From the NCBI GenBank assembly GCA_028551475.1, contig CM052357.1, positions 9,719,931 to 9,783,930 of the forward strand: a stretch of 64,000 nucleotides of DNA, written 5' to 3'. Origin of the DNA: Casuarina equisetifolia (Eukaryota; Streptophyta; Magnoliopsida; Fagales; Casuarinaceae). The position numbers were made by a program, and so were the translations under genes. Within the stretch, counting starts at the first letter, position 1. Every line of letters begins with the position of its first letter. The notes beneath the pieces are model-generated. The model did not search any database. It was not told where the DNA came from and saw nothing but the letters and a program-made list of their open reading frames with translations. Below, in pieces: positions 1 through 11,491 of the stretch.

Positions 1-193
1 AACTAAGAACAGAAGTAACCAATTCTTAATCTCCTTATAAAGCCTTTTAAGGAGTAAGGATACTGTTACTAAAAAAGTTTAAAAAAACTCGGCATCCGAT
101 ACCAATGCGAGACATATCCAACAAGAACAACGATGGCTGTAGACCCTAATCAATAGGAAAAGCGACGGAGGCATTGGTAAACTTCAAATAGAT

Positions 194-2520
194 CTACTTC
201 TTTTCTTCTATGAAGGGAATGGCGCAGAGAGAAACGGCCTTCTTCAACGTGATTCCATATTGCTCAGTCATGTTAAGGGTCTCAGGGGTGAGTCCATTGG
301 GAAGCTTCCAGTTGAATTTATGTAAAAGGGAAGCCAGAAACAAGTTGACCATTCGGTGAGCCAGTGGCAAGCCGGGGCAAATCCTCCGGCCAGCTCCAAA
401 TGGTATATATTCGAAATCTCGGCCCTTGAAATCCACGTTGGATGCCAAGAATCGTTCAGGCTTGAATGACAAAGGATCAGTCCAGAACTGAGGATTTCTG
501 CTGATAGACCAGGCGTTTATTAGAACTTGGGTTCCCTTGCGTATGCTATAACCGCAGACTTCAACGTTGTCTCCTGCTACGTAGGGCAAGAGAAGTGGCA
601 CGGGCGGGTGAAGACGCAAGGTTTCCCTCACAATCGCTTGGATATATGGAAGTCGATCAATGTCTGATTCTTGAACTTGCCCCTGCGGGCCAATCACTTC
701 CAAAAGCTCCTCTCTTGCCTTTTGGAACGTTTCAGGGTTATGTAGAAGCTCTGCCATCGCCCATTCTGTAGTTGACCCAGATGTATCACTTCCAGCTATA
801 AACAAATCCTGTTAAAAAAATTCCATTTTGATTTAGACCCGAGATTTGCACCATCCAAATCAGTAGAATTAAATATGCAGTCATTAACCTAAAAAGTTAG
901 GAACAAGAGTGCAACACAGCGTGGAATGAGCATAGCCATGACCCAAGCTACGACAGATGGAATATCCGGGGACCAGCAGATTCCTTCAACTAAGCTGCGT
1001 GGCGACTTTGGGGACAACCTCCACTGCATTGTACCACGTGGAGAACGACGAGGACGAGGACGAGGACGAGGCAATGATGTCTGTAAGCTAGTACTATTTC
1101 TTATCATCTAACAGCTCCATTAAGGCGACAAGACGCTTGTGGGGGGCGGGTTGAAATATGTTTTCTTAATTAAGAAAACCAATTAACTATCGACACACAA
1201 ATGAAAAGTGGTTCAACTCATTTCCTTTGACCCGTTTTACATGCTGTCCATCAAAATGGCTTCAACAATTGTTGCGGAAATCGATGAATCACAGTAGTTG
1301 AAGCCATGATGGTGTCTTGCTCATTTTCTAAGGCAAAACTGATTATAAAGGTACTAGTGTTAGGGGTCAGGGCAAGGAACTTAGGTTTAAAAACCTGCAT
1401 GTTCTTAAATTGAATATATAAGCAAGACAATCTCATCATGCAAAAAAAAAAAAAAAAAAACTACCTTTAGGATGGAATTCAAGGCCGTGACATAAAGCCA
1501 ACAAGTGAGTCTAACTGAATTTTTCATTACCATTCACTCAAAAGTGAGAAAAGAGAGTGTCACCTGCGAAATCTCAGGAATTACCATAAATATGAGGTTA
1601 ATGTGACATATGAAAGTAATAAATCCAGAAAACTTTCTTACCAGAATCAAGGGCTTGATATTTTCAATGGTGAAGTCGGACCCTTCTTCTTGACAACGAT
1701 CAAGAAGTACGTCCAAGAAATCACCGTCCCTTGTGCTTTCATCTGACGCTCTTGCTTTCAATCGCTTGGCTATCATCTCATCAAATATCTCATGCAGCCT
1801 CAGATACGAAACCTTTACATGGCGCCTAACTCCCTGCAGGTCAAACCTCTTTAGTATCGGAAAATAGTCCGACAGGTTCGGCTTTCCGGCGTCTTCCATG
1901 ATCCTCCAAACGACATCCTTGAATTCTTGCGCCGTCACGAAGTCCGGGTCAACCATGTCGACGGAGAAGATCGTGTTGGACATCATATTCAACGTGGTGG
2001 CGAAGGCCAGTGAGCCCAAGTCGACTGGCGTGCCAGCTTCGCAGTGCTTCTCCAAGTGCGCGAGGAGTTGTAGGATTTTGCGGTGGCGGAGGTGTTGTAG
2101 GAAGTCGAGGCGCTGAGCTGTGAACATCTGGGTGGTGCATATGCGCCTACGGTTGCGCCAGCGGTGGTCTCCGGGAACCCAAGCGAGGGTGCCTTCGATG
2201 TTTGGCTGAGCGGCCACGGAGTCGGGGATGCCACGGTTGGCGAAGTTTTGGTCGTGGGTTTGGAGGATTTCCTTGGCGGCATCCGGGGAGGAGGCGATTA
2301 TGTTGGTGACGGAGCCGAAGCGCAGGGACATGAGGGGGCCGTAGAGCTTAGCCATATTGGAGAGGTTCTCATGGGGACTGGAGCCTAGTTGGAGAAGATT
2401 GCCAAGGATTGGAAGGCCAGTAGGACCTGGAGGGAGCTTCCCGGCCTGAGATTTCCGGAAAAACGACCGTATGAAGAACAGGAAAACAGTAACGCAGAAC
2501 AGCAACATGTGGGTTTCCAT
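194..2520 (-). CDS. Cytochrome P450, CYP76 family (intact, 2 exons)
   Basis: Two exons, 2520-1642 and 808-194, join in phase 0 across a GT..AG intron of 833 bp and give 497 aa, the usual length for an ER-anchored plant P450. Seen in the protein: a hydrophobic N-terminal anchor (about residues 5-20), the proline hinge KLPPGPTGLP (28-37), the I-helix oxygen-binding stretch AGSDTS (298-303), the K-helix ETLR (355-358), PERF (410-413) and the haem loop FGAGRRICPG (430-439, Cys437). The intron position just before the I helix and the HPPVPLLLP stretch after ETLR are typical of CYP76. Members oxidise monoterpenoids, other terpenoids or small aromatics with NADPH via P450 reductase; the substrate cannot be read here. 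I start at the METHM methionine because the upstream in-frame extension has no ATG. It stands alone, with no visible pathway neighbour. Confidence 0.93.
1046..1071. repeat. GGACGA hexanucleotide repeat in P450 intron
   Basis: About four tandem GGACGA-type units lie in the single intron of the P450 gene. A run of about 18 A follows at 1441-1459 in the same intron. Both are simple repeats with no coding role. Confidence 0.7.
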
Positions 2521-2577
2521 TTCCCCTGTGTCCGTGCTTGGGAGCAAGGATGTTCTTAGCGTAAAGCTGATGGATAC

Positions 2578-2587
2578 TACTATATAG
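2578..2587 (-). promoter_or_regulatory. Possible TATA box of the P450 gene
   Basis: On the minus strand CCTATATAGTAG lies about 60 bp upstream of the chosen ATG at 2520. The distance leaves room for a short leader. There is no other evidence. Confidence 0.4.
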
Positions 2588-2599
2588 GATTTTCCGGAT

Positions 2600-3134
2600 C
2601 CAACAAGAAGAAAAGTACAAGGGAAAACAACAATTTTCGTTTGTTACCACACAGCAAATTAGTCTGTTTCTCCCTCCATTAACAATAGCTGAAGGAATAC
2701 TTTATTCCAGGCCAGTCACTCGTTCAACAACCCCAGTCATTCACAATTTAATAAAGTACAAAAGAGTTAAAATCATGGAATCATGGACCAAACATCATTG
2801 AAATCTTGTTCCGATGATCCCAATTGTTTGAACAGGAACTCTTTAATAACATGCAACAGGAGCCCCTTATCTTTTTCCTCGTGATTCTCCTTATCTCCTT
2901 CCTTCTCATGCGACACCCTTATGGGAAGGAGAAAAGATGTTTTTTTGTTTTTTTGTTTCTAGAAATAAAAACTTTGTTGACTTTTGATACTACCGGGACA
3001 CGACAACATACTGCACCAATTTTTTTATAGCGGAAATAGGATTCTTCGTGCGTCATCCAGATATCCGTTGATGCTAATCTAAATGGGTATAACAAATACT
3101 AATGTTTTTAAGTTGTATGAGTAGGTGTATTTAT

Positions 3135-3165
<31 letters not shown>

Positions 3166-5370
3166 TAAAAAAGGGTTAAATCACCCTCAAGACTTGCCTA
3201 GAACGACGTCTAGTACCCAAAAGGAAAGAATCCCAAAAGAATCCCCAATCAAGCTGTCCTTCTATATCAACTCTAAACTCCGTCTCATAAGAATGCACAA
3301 CTTGTGTGGAGGATTTGGGGTAGCAAAGATATGTAAGTTATATGAAGAATACTTTTCAACTTTTCAATTAGTTTTAAGTTGAATTTTTTAATTTTTTAAT
3401 TTTTTAATACGGTGTTAAAATTTCAATAATCAACCCTGGGCTCCAAAAAAGAAGTTATAAAATTAGTCAAGATTCAAACTTGACGCTAAGTCACCTGCCA
3501 AGAAAGCTCAAGTGAAATTACTAGAATCCCCATTTAAATAGGATTTTTCAGACACAGTAAGTCTTCTTTGCTGAAAAAAGTTCTTTTCTTTTTAATACTC
3601 ACGCATATAACGAAGGGAAGGTAAAATTAAACCCCTATTAGTTGGACTCCCCGGTTAGGGGTTGGCTTACCACTAAGTCAGAAATTTCCCTCATTTTGCC
3701 TTGTGAATATCACGTCCCACCTACCTACCACCAACTTGGCACTAACTCTTTGATGGCGTAAACATCAAATGATCTGAGCTATTTGCTTGCCTTGTTCCTC
3801 TTCCATTTGGGTTCTTACCTTTTTTTTTTTCCCCCTTTCAAAGCAATGAGTACAATGAGCTACACTTATACTTTCAATGATTTTTTTAATGGACAAGGAG
3901 AAGAGGCAGTAAATCTACGGGTGATAATGAAAGTAGGATGGATTTATTTGTCCGGACCACTCTAAAGATTGTATTTTGTGTGCCTTTATTGCTTGATTTG
4001 TGCACCAATTAATGCACAACGTAACGCTCCCACCCCAACAATGCAAGTCATGGGCTCCACTGTTAGGTGTTTGTAGTTGAATGTGTGATCTCGTGACCCA
4101 ACATGATTAATGACTGAATTCGTGCTGTCCTTGATTTTCCTTCTCTGACTTTGGTAGGTTGAAAAGGTAAGCATAGTTTCCAGTAAGAAACCACCATGGA
4201 TTGCTTAAATGTCCCTGCCAAATATTTTAGTAATTAGACTTACAATTTCCTATGCATCGATTACTTCTGAATTATTTAAGAAAGGAAAATTATAATATGC
4301 TACATCCTAATGCACATGAAGGATTATGCATCTAAGCAAATACTATCAAACAGATAACACCTTGCTGACTAGACAACCAAAGCTATATTGTAAAACATTA
4401 TTGATTGCTCTAAGTTGTTTGGGGTTCCTCTGAAATCATGAACTCACATCACTTATAGGGTACAACACACACTACCTTATTTTTCCCAAATGCTCTATTT
4501 TTTTTTAATCATGGGTAATTGTTATATATGTAATACACACTATAGGGAAAAATGAGTCATCTATCTGTGCTGTAAGTGACATGGCCTATACCATTCTTAG
4601 TTTTATTGTGCACGGTGTTGTGTGCTGTGGGTGCTGTAACGGGAACTGCAGAGAGAGAGAGAGAGAGAGAGTGAGAGCTGTGAAAGCTGCAGGAAGAAAC
4701 AGCTAGAGTAAAAGCCACAGAGAAGAGGAAGAACTACCCCTTAAGAAGTAGGGTATCTGAAAACTTGCCGAAGCTTTGGTGATTAAAACGGGAAGGCAAA
4801 GAAATTAGAGAGCAGTAGTAGGCAGACACGGGATTTTGGGGAGCCCTTGGGTGGTTTCTATATTTACTCAATCCTAATGTGCTGCTAAAATGACAAGCCT
4901 TTGAACAGTAACAAACAAATAAATAGATCTCCACTGGGCTGTGGACTTAGGACAAGGCCCAACCACTAATATATTCTAACGAATTAGTTTTGATAGACAT
5001 AAATCTTCAAGTGTTAGAATAGTTTTCCTCTTTCTTGCTAAGAACTAGTAGTCAATTGGTCTAACTTTCTCAAAATTTGACATGATAACAGAGGTAGGTC
5101 ACTGAAAAATGACTCCATTCAGACAAGTTTTGTTGGCATTTGTCTATCGGAGAAGCCCCTGAACGTACAAGTTTTGTTGGAATTTGTCAAGGAAAACACT
5201 ATCGGATTTCACAAGAAATGGAAATCGAACTACTTGTCATAGAAATGACAAAAATCCCACTTGCACCCATGTGAATTCAAAAGAATATGAATCTTCGGAT
5301 GAATCTCTGAGGTAAAAATCAACGAGTCAATATGAATCTTCAATTTACAGGTTCAAAAAGCCTATTGTGA
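2600..5370. other. Intergenic region with simple repeats
   Basis: No convincing gene was seen between the P450 and cyclin genes. It holds an (AAAAT)n-type array at about 3138-3170 and a (GA)n tract at about 4650-4672, plus several T or A runs. Short open frames here lack recognisable motifs. Confidence 0.6.
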
Positions 5371-7956
5371 TTAGACGACTGTGGTCTTCAAGGCGGCGGG
5401 CAGGAGAGCTTTGGCCGCCGGAAGCAGCGCCACCGCTTTTCTCTCAGAAGATGAATATTTTCTGTAAACAGACTGAAGCTTACTTTTCGCAGCCATCGAG
5501 TGGAAGCTCGCCAGCAGCTTGGCACAATCCCTGCTCGTTTGAAAAAAATGACCAATTAAGAAATCGAAAGCATAACAATAATACGTTATAATGCAAGGGG
5601 GGGGGGGGAAAATTACATTATCTGTGGTTCAGAGAAGCCGGTGTGAAGCTTAAGGGTCTCATTCCAAGCGGGCGTCTTCTGTAGAGTGCAACGAGCAGCG
5701 TAGACTGCTGAGGCAGCAATCATTGATGGGCAATAGATTATGGTGGCATAATGCGTCATGCCCAATTCAGCAAGAAAATAGACCATGCTTTCCACCTACA
5801 CAAATTGAAACAATAAGCACATTTCAGAAATTTATGGGAAAAACCTCTCCACAAGCTTCAAGACCTATATTACTTACATCTTGATCGGGATTAGAAGCCT
5901 TGATGAACCGGGCGAGGAAAACATATGGTGTTGGGACAGTCAAGGTCCATTCCAGCTTGCCAAGTATAGTTTTTTCCATGACCAGAATCTGTCCATGAGT
6001 GTAAGCTCTGTCTGAAAGGTTCACAAAGTCATTGACCTGCATTAAGAAAACACAGTTTATTATCTTGAAGTACTCTGAGTTGTGAACAGAAACGAAGCCT
6101 GTTTTGATAGGATTCATACCTCAGGAGGCCAGATTTCTTCATACTTGGAGGCTAAGAGCATGGCACTGATGCCCAGTAACTGCAATTCCCTCCTTGGCAC
6201 TGTCTTAATTGCGAGGAAGCGGTCTATTATATTGATGGTCAGATAGAGAGTTTCGGGTGAAAGTTCAAACTTCCTGTGTACATCAATCAGCCAATCCACC
6301 AGAATTGCTCTCATGCTCTCGTTGACCTCAGGCTGCCAGTCCATGTAGTCATGAGGGCGGTTCTCATGCTGCATCACACATATAAACAATAGGTTAGCAC
6401 ATAAATAAGCCACACACAAGGGACAAAACTCAAGGCTAAATATTGAAGATGACATACTTCAATTAGTTTATAGAACTTGTAAATGTCCTCGACATACTCC
6501 ACAGCGGCTAAATCGTTACCAACATCTGCCGCGTCAATATCAACAATCTGCTCCTTTGGTTTGTTCGTCAGACCACAAGCAGCCTGTCGAAAAAGGATCA
6601 TATTTAGACCAAAGAACAGCGACTCAACTGACATTCAAGTAAAATCGAACAAGAATCGAAAGAAGAATATTAACCTTGCTACGAGCGGTGAGAACCGAAG
6701 TAAAAGCGGCTGCTTTCTTCCTCGAAATTCCTTCTCCATCCTTTTTCTTGTTCACAGGATTCTCTTTCTTAGCCTTATCATCTTCTTCCTGGGTATCCGA
6801 GCTTTTGTTGAACACTATTTTGATCCTCGGCTTATCATTAGCTTTCTTCTGAAGTGGCTTTGGTGCCGCCGCTTGTTTTCCGGCTGCACCTCCGTCAAGA
6901 AGCAGAGGGGCTCCATCCACATTAACACAAACTTGTTTCTGCAATTCGTACAGGTCCATCCATATGCCCAAAATGAGTTCTACTTTCAATTCCGATTGAG
7001 AAATTACTAAAGAAAATCAGACAGACGAAAGAAACCTTGGTGTTTTCCGCGGCCGCTGCGGCTTGTGCATTTGCGAGTAGTTGAGCGCAGAAACTCCTAA
7101 AAGGACCAACAGAAAAGTTCAACAAGAAGGAAGGCAAGAACAAAAACCCCTAAACTCAAGGAAGAGCGGGAGTCGGGGAGACCTTGTAATTGGACGATTA
7201 GGTTTGCCCTCGATTCCCCGGACGGTGGCCAGATTACCAATGTCACCGAGTGCTTTGCGGTTGCGTGCTTCAGCTGCACCATTCTTCTTCTGCTGTTTAC
7301 CTCCTCCAATTGCTGCCTCGCCTTATAAAATTCAAGGGAATTTTAAACATAAAGGACATAAGGTTTAAGCTATCATATTTCCGACAGCAAGAACATCACG
7401 ACCATAAGAATGAAATTCATCACTCTCTTTACGTTCAATTAACTGAAAACTAACAACATCAACAGTTCATGAAAAATATTTTTGTGCTTTTCCTTCATTT
7501 TCTTCGTCAGTCCCGGGAGAAAACAGAGAAAACAGAGAAAACAGAGAAAACAGAGAAGGTCGACGAATGAAAAAGTCCATGAGTAAAAGACTCGACCATA
7601 CCAAGAAATCCCAACAAAGAAAAAGGTAAAAGGAAGCAAACATCAAAGCAGGGATCAATGATCCCCAAATTTAAATAAATAAAAAAGAAAGAAGTGAAAG
7701 ATAATGAAAGAATGGATTAAAAGAAGCGAACATTTTCCGAAAGACCTGTTTGGATACTGTGATTGTGTACAATTCAGTGGACTACTTCAATGAACAATAT
7801 ATGTCCGTTCTTCTTTAGTAGGAAACCAAAAGAAAAAGAAAACAGAAAGTTTCATTTTACAAAGGAAAAGCATACTCATCAACGCGAAAGCCCTTCAAGA
7901 GAGGAAGCGAAAAGAATACCTCTGGGTTGTGGTGGAACAATGGGTCTTGAAGCCAT
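5371..7956 (-). CDS. B-type mitotic cyclin, CYCB1-like (intact, 9 exons)
   Basis: Nine exons (7956-7920, 7321-7183, 7096-7036, 6938-6675, 6583-6458, 6368-6120, 6036-5878, 5795-5617, 5530-5371) all have GT..AG introns and join without a break to 457 aa. B-type cyclins activate CDK1/CDKB at G2/M and are destroyed by the APC/C. Seen: an N-terminal [10 protein letters not shown] start typical of plant CYCB1, the destruction box RKALGDIGN (34-42), a lysine-rich linker, the cyclin box with [13 protein letters not shown] (from about 228), LLASKYEE just before the end of exon 6, and a second cyclin fold with [18 protein letters not shown] and [17 protein letters not shown]1 is preferred to B2 because of the N-terminus and the HTGFSE tail. 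AACGG motifs upstream fit G2/M transcription. No lesions were seen. Confidence 0.94.
7518..7558. repeat. 9-bp minisatellite in cyclin intron 1
   Basis: Four tandem copies of AAAACAGAG-like units lie inside the first intron of the cyclin gene (7322-7919). Copies are nearly identical. Confidence 0.85.
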
Positions 7957-8073
7957 TTTCAAAGCTTGAATATGTCAAAACTCCTTCTGGGTTCCTTAGC
8001 CGCTCCCTCTGAATCTCTCTCTTGCACTCACTCTCCCACAATACAGAATAAGAAGATTTAAGAAGACTGAACG

Positions 8074-8245
8074 AACGGGTTGCTTTTGAAATGGTGGGGC
8101 TAACGGTCGAGTTTTTCGGACCGTAGATCTAAATTTACTCCAACGGTGGCGATGTGTCTGGAGAATTTCTAGCCGTTGGAGTTAAAATAAAGTTTACACT
8201 GTAAAGGCGTACAAGGACTGAAGGTCGTGACCCCTAGTATAACGG
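8074..8245 (-). promoter_or_regulatory. Cluster of MSA-like (AACGG) elements upstream of cyclin gene
   Basis: Five AACGG cores lie 118-290 bp upstream of the cyclin ATG: 8074-8078, 8102-8106, 8142-8146, 8241-8245 on the plus strand, and one on the minus strand at 8180-8170 reading TCCAACGGCTA. The last fits the mitosis-specific activator consensus TCYAACGGYYA exactly. MSA elements bind three-repeat MYB factors and drive G2/M expression of plant B-type cyclins. The motif matches are seen; binding is inferred. Confidence 0.75.
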
Positions 8246-8644
8246 AAACTCTGTGCAGTTAAAGTCATCTGACGACACGCAGGTACAAGGGACGGCCCGA
8301 TTGGTTATTGGAGCGGTTGTTCACAATTTTATATATGAAAGCCAGTGCTAGGGAATGACAGTGCGCTCCGGGCGTAGGTGCGCTTCGTTGGCATTGCCGT
8401 GTCTGAAAATACAATTGTTCATTGCCCGTTTGATATAAGACTTTTCTCATTATCAGAAAATACAAAATCCTCGCTCACAATTGTTGATTTCTTTCCATAA
8501 AAGATTTGGAAGATAAGCTTGTAGTATGTTAAATTTGGTCTGTGGGTTTGTGAAGTGTTTTATATGAAAATTAATATCTCCTTCCATTAAAAGGATTGAA
8601 ATATCTAATATAACATTAAAGCTCAATTCATCTTTAGCACTTTT
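8246..8644. other. Cyclin upstream flank, nothing recognised
   Basis: AT-rich sequence beyond the MSA cluster with no coding or RNA signal that I can support. From about 8560 it resembles sequence near 34060, so the cassette-derived repeats may begin slightly before 8645. Confidence 0.5.
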
Positions 8645-9665
8645 GTCTATTCATTTGGGAAATAGCTGCCTGTACAAATTTCAAATCTATAAGAACTAGA
8701 TTTTTGGACTACTTTCTCATACACTTTAAAATAGTCCTCTTATTTCCTTTACATTATCTTGGATTAATTAGGACTGAAGTCAATAATGTCCTCCAACACA
8801 TAAAGTTATAAATTCCATTAATTTGCAATGTTATGTGTAAGCTCTCATCATCCAAAAGGTGTTATAAAACCTCGTAGTTTCAAGTTGAGAACAATGCAAA
8901 AGTCACATTTAAGCCATGATGTACATTGGATTAGTTTGGACTTGGAGCATAACTCAAGATTCTAAACTACTGATGGTTTGTGCAACCTGACATTTATCAA
9001 ATTCCGTTTGTTTTGGTTGCAATGAGGATATTTCTTTTTCTCATAGGACCTTACACAATAAGACATGTCTTTTGATGGCTAGAGTTTTGATAAGCTTACG
9101 ACAACATTAGGATGACAGCCTTATGCTATGAAAATAAGATTTCTAGGCATAAGTTTTCGAAATTAATCTAGCAGCATTATGCCAAGATATGATAATCCCA
9201 CTAAGTCAACAATTATACAGCCTGCGACGAAGTAAATCACCAAATTTTGACAAATTAACAAAATGTCCAAGTCTCTAATATGGTCATCCACTTAATGAAT
9301 CATAAGTTCTAACGACTCAAAAGATAACAAATAAGGTCTCAACATTGCCGAAGTTCTATAAAAAAAAAAAAAAACTCCCTTACAAGTTTTCATGATGATT
9401 CAGGAGCTCAACACATGCTAACCCCAATCAACTTCCTACTTTCTTCTCAATGGCATTCTAATTAGACAAATTTAATGACCAAGTATAGATAAATTTTCCA
9501 GATAAAGATCCTATTTGACCAAACGGATTACTCAATTTTATAGAACTTATAGTGGTCCACTAAGTTTAATCTCCGTCCAAAGGCTAGAAGGAGGGACAAC
9601 CATGCCTATGCCTATACCACACGTACCAAGAAACTAACACATGGTCAACTGAATATACATATACA
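8645..9665 (-). repeat. Duplicated fragment of SCAB intron 9
   Basis: This stretch is recognisably collinear with about 35790-36900, which is the start of SCAB exon 10 and the intron before it. Shared landmarks include ACACATAAAGTTATAAATTCC and GCAGCATTATGCCAAGATA. It has scattered substitutions and small deletions and ends where ABCC-downstream spacer sequence starts. It is non-coding and represents one of several dispersed SCAB pieces. Confidence 0.75.
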
Positions 9666-10640
9666 CACTTATTAAGAAAGAAATAACAATTTGAAAAGAT
9701 TTTATACTTAAACAAAAGTTGATGTTTTTTATAATCCATAGTTGGAATTTGTTTTAACAATTTCAAAAAAATAAATTATTAAGTGAAATTGTTACAAAGT
9801 TTGTTATGTTTTAGTGAAATATATATTGAAATATTTATTCTAAGAAAACACAACTTATTTTGTTCTTGTATGGTTTGGGTTCTTAACTTGTGAAAATGAA
9901 TTTTTTTTTAAACAAAAGAGTGGGAATGTAACCTTTGCTAATAAGAAATAAAGATAATCATGAAATTATAATTACTTTATTGAAGTAATTGTTTGATTAT
10001 TTTTTGATTTAATGAATGGTTATATGGGCTTCTTTATCTTTATCATAGTAATGATATGAATATTTTCTTTTTATAAAAAAATAATTATATCGCTTTTTTT
10101 ATTTTACTCCTTATGTCATTAGTTAAGTTTAATAAAATATTATAAACTTCTACTACCGAAGCTCAGCATCGCATTCATGGGACGCAGTTCCGCCACGTGG
10201 CATGTAGAGGGCTGGTTTAGGACAAACCCATCGTGGAAGCAACCGCGTTGCCATCATCTTTTATTTCGAATTTCTGGACCGTTGGGTTAGATAGTGATCA
10301 TCTCGATCTTTTCCCAAACGGCACTCTCTCTGTGTCTCTGATCTCTCACTCGCTCTCTCTCGATCTCTCCGGCTCTCATTGCAAAGAAATAAGCTTTCTC
10401 TTTCTCGGTTGCGCTTGCTTGTTGCTCTTTTTGCCTCTCGATTGCTCTTTACTGCTTGCCTACCCGTCTCGGGAGAATCGGCCGTTCTTCGTCTCAGGTA
10501 CTTTTGATTTTTGATCTGCCAATTTATCCCCAAATCGTGAGAATCGGCCGTTCTTCGTCTCAGGTACGATTGATTCTTTGATCTGCCAATTTTTTAGGGT
10601 TTTATTTCGTATTTTCCTGGATTCATTTAGAGTTTTAATT
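9666..10640 (+). promoter_or_regulatory. Spacer, promoter and leader of family copy A
   Basis: 9666-10150 matches the spacers in front of copies C and D. From about 10160 all three intact-promoter copies share a near-identical block. It has a perfect palindromic G-box GCCACGTGGC (10192-10201), a CT-rich stretch (10320-10380) and two consecutive CAG|GTAC splice-donor-like sites (GT at 10498 and 10564) produced by a 66-bp tandem duplication. An acceptor-like TTTAG at about 10630 would remove a short leader intron before the ATG at 10650. Promoter and splicing roles are inferred. Confidence 0.55.
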
Positions 10641-10649
10641 TCTTAAATC

Positions 10650-11298
10650 ATGAAAGAGATAATTGCACTGAATAAGGTAACTTGGGATGCTAATGAAATT
10701 GAGGTCTGTGAAATCTTACTTGAATTTGCTGCTTTAGTCTCTGAATCAGAATCTACTTACAATTGCTCTGAAGTTGATTGGGCGATCAAGAGAAAGCGAT
10801 CGCGTACTGTCAAGTGCTCTGCTGATCAGAGTGATGTGTCTAACAATTTACTTCAAACTGCTACTGCATCCTCTACGCCAGAACCTGAAAATACTTGTTT
10901 CAGGGTGGATTGGGGTATGAAAAAAAAAAAGATCAAAGCCATCTCCTCTATTTGTCAAAGGTAAGCCAGCGGCTGCTGCAACCAGTTTGACTAGATCTCA
11001 GGAAAGTAGGAAAAGGAAAAGGGAATCAGCAAATGTTGTAGAGGCTTTCAACTTAGGGCTCAAGGTAAGGAAACAAGATAGCATAAGGAGCCCATTTGGG
11101 ATTCTTGATCAGAATGTTAGTTTTCCTTTCTGGGGTCCTAAGTTGGATATGAGGGTGGCACAAGAACTAGATCTGTATAGGCCCAACAAATCTAGCAGTG
11201 GCTGTAAGTCAAGGGTGTTTAAGATCTGCAGGGCCAAGACTTCAATCAATGGATATAAACCTAGATATATTGTACCTATACGAGATTATCATGAATAA
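10650..11298 (+). pseudogene. Unknown small basic protein family, copy A (frameshifted)
   Basis: Copy A starts with the same codons as the intact copies at 28387 and 52884, but its A-run at about 10920-10930 is one base longer than in copy C. This shifts the frame after about 92 codons and ends it soon after. Downstream, the original frame is open again from 10987 through the RKRKRES and FNLGLKVRKQD stretches. The normal stop is also changed (TGA to CGA), adding about six residues before the next stop at 11298. The function is unknown. It is followed directly by a truncated ABCC exon and then by SCAB-derived DNA. Confidence 0.75.
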
Positions 11299-11384
11299 AA
11301 TCATCCATTTTCAACTTTTTGTTCCATCTTTATTTGTAGTTCTTTCTTTTCTTTTCTTTTCTTTTTTTAAATTCGAATTACAAC

Positions 11385-11491
11385 CTTGCAAGTTTAAGAT
11401 TTATGATGGTTACAAATTGCTATTGCTTGCCAATTGCTATTGGTTTATCGTTTAAGTCTTCATGCTGCCAAAAGATTGCATGATTCCATGT
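11385..11491 (+). pseudogene. Truncated ABCC TMD2 exon fragment (copy A)
   Basis: This short stretch matches the start of the ABCC exon after copies B, C and D (landmark CTTCATGCTGCCAAAAGATT). It stops abruptly near 11491, where SCAB exon 11 sequence begins, so only the first third of the exon remains. Confidence 0.7.

Noticed and set aside
10261..10533. Open frames on both strands in the CT-rich leader of the family (also near 27970 and 52519)
   Set aside because: They read through the simple CT-rich leader, are conserved only because the whole DNA block is conserved, and cross the inferred splice donors.
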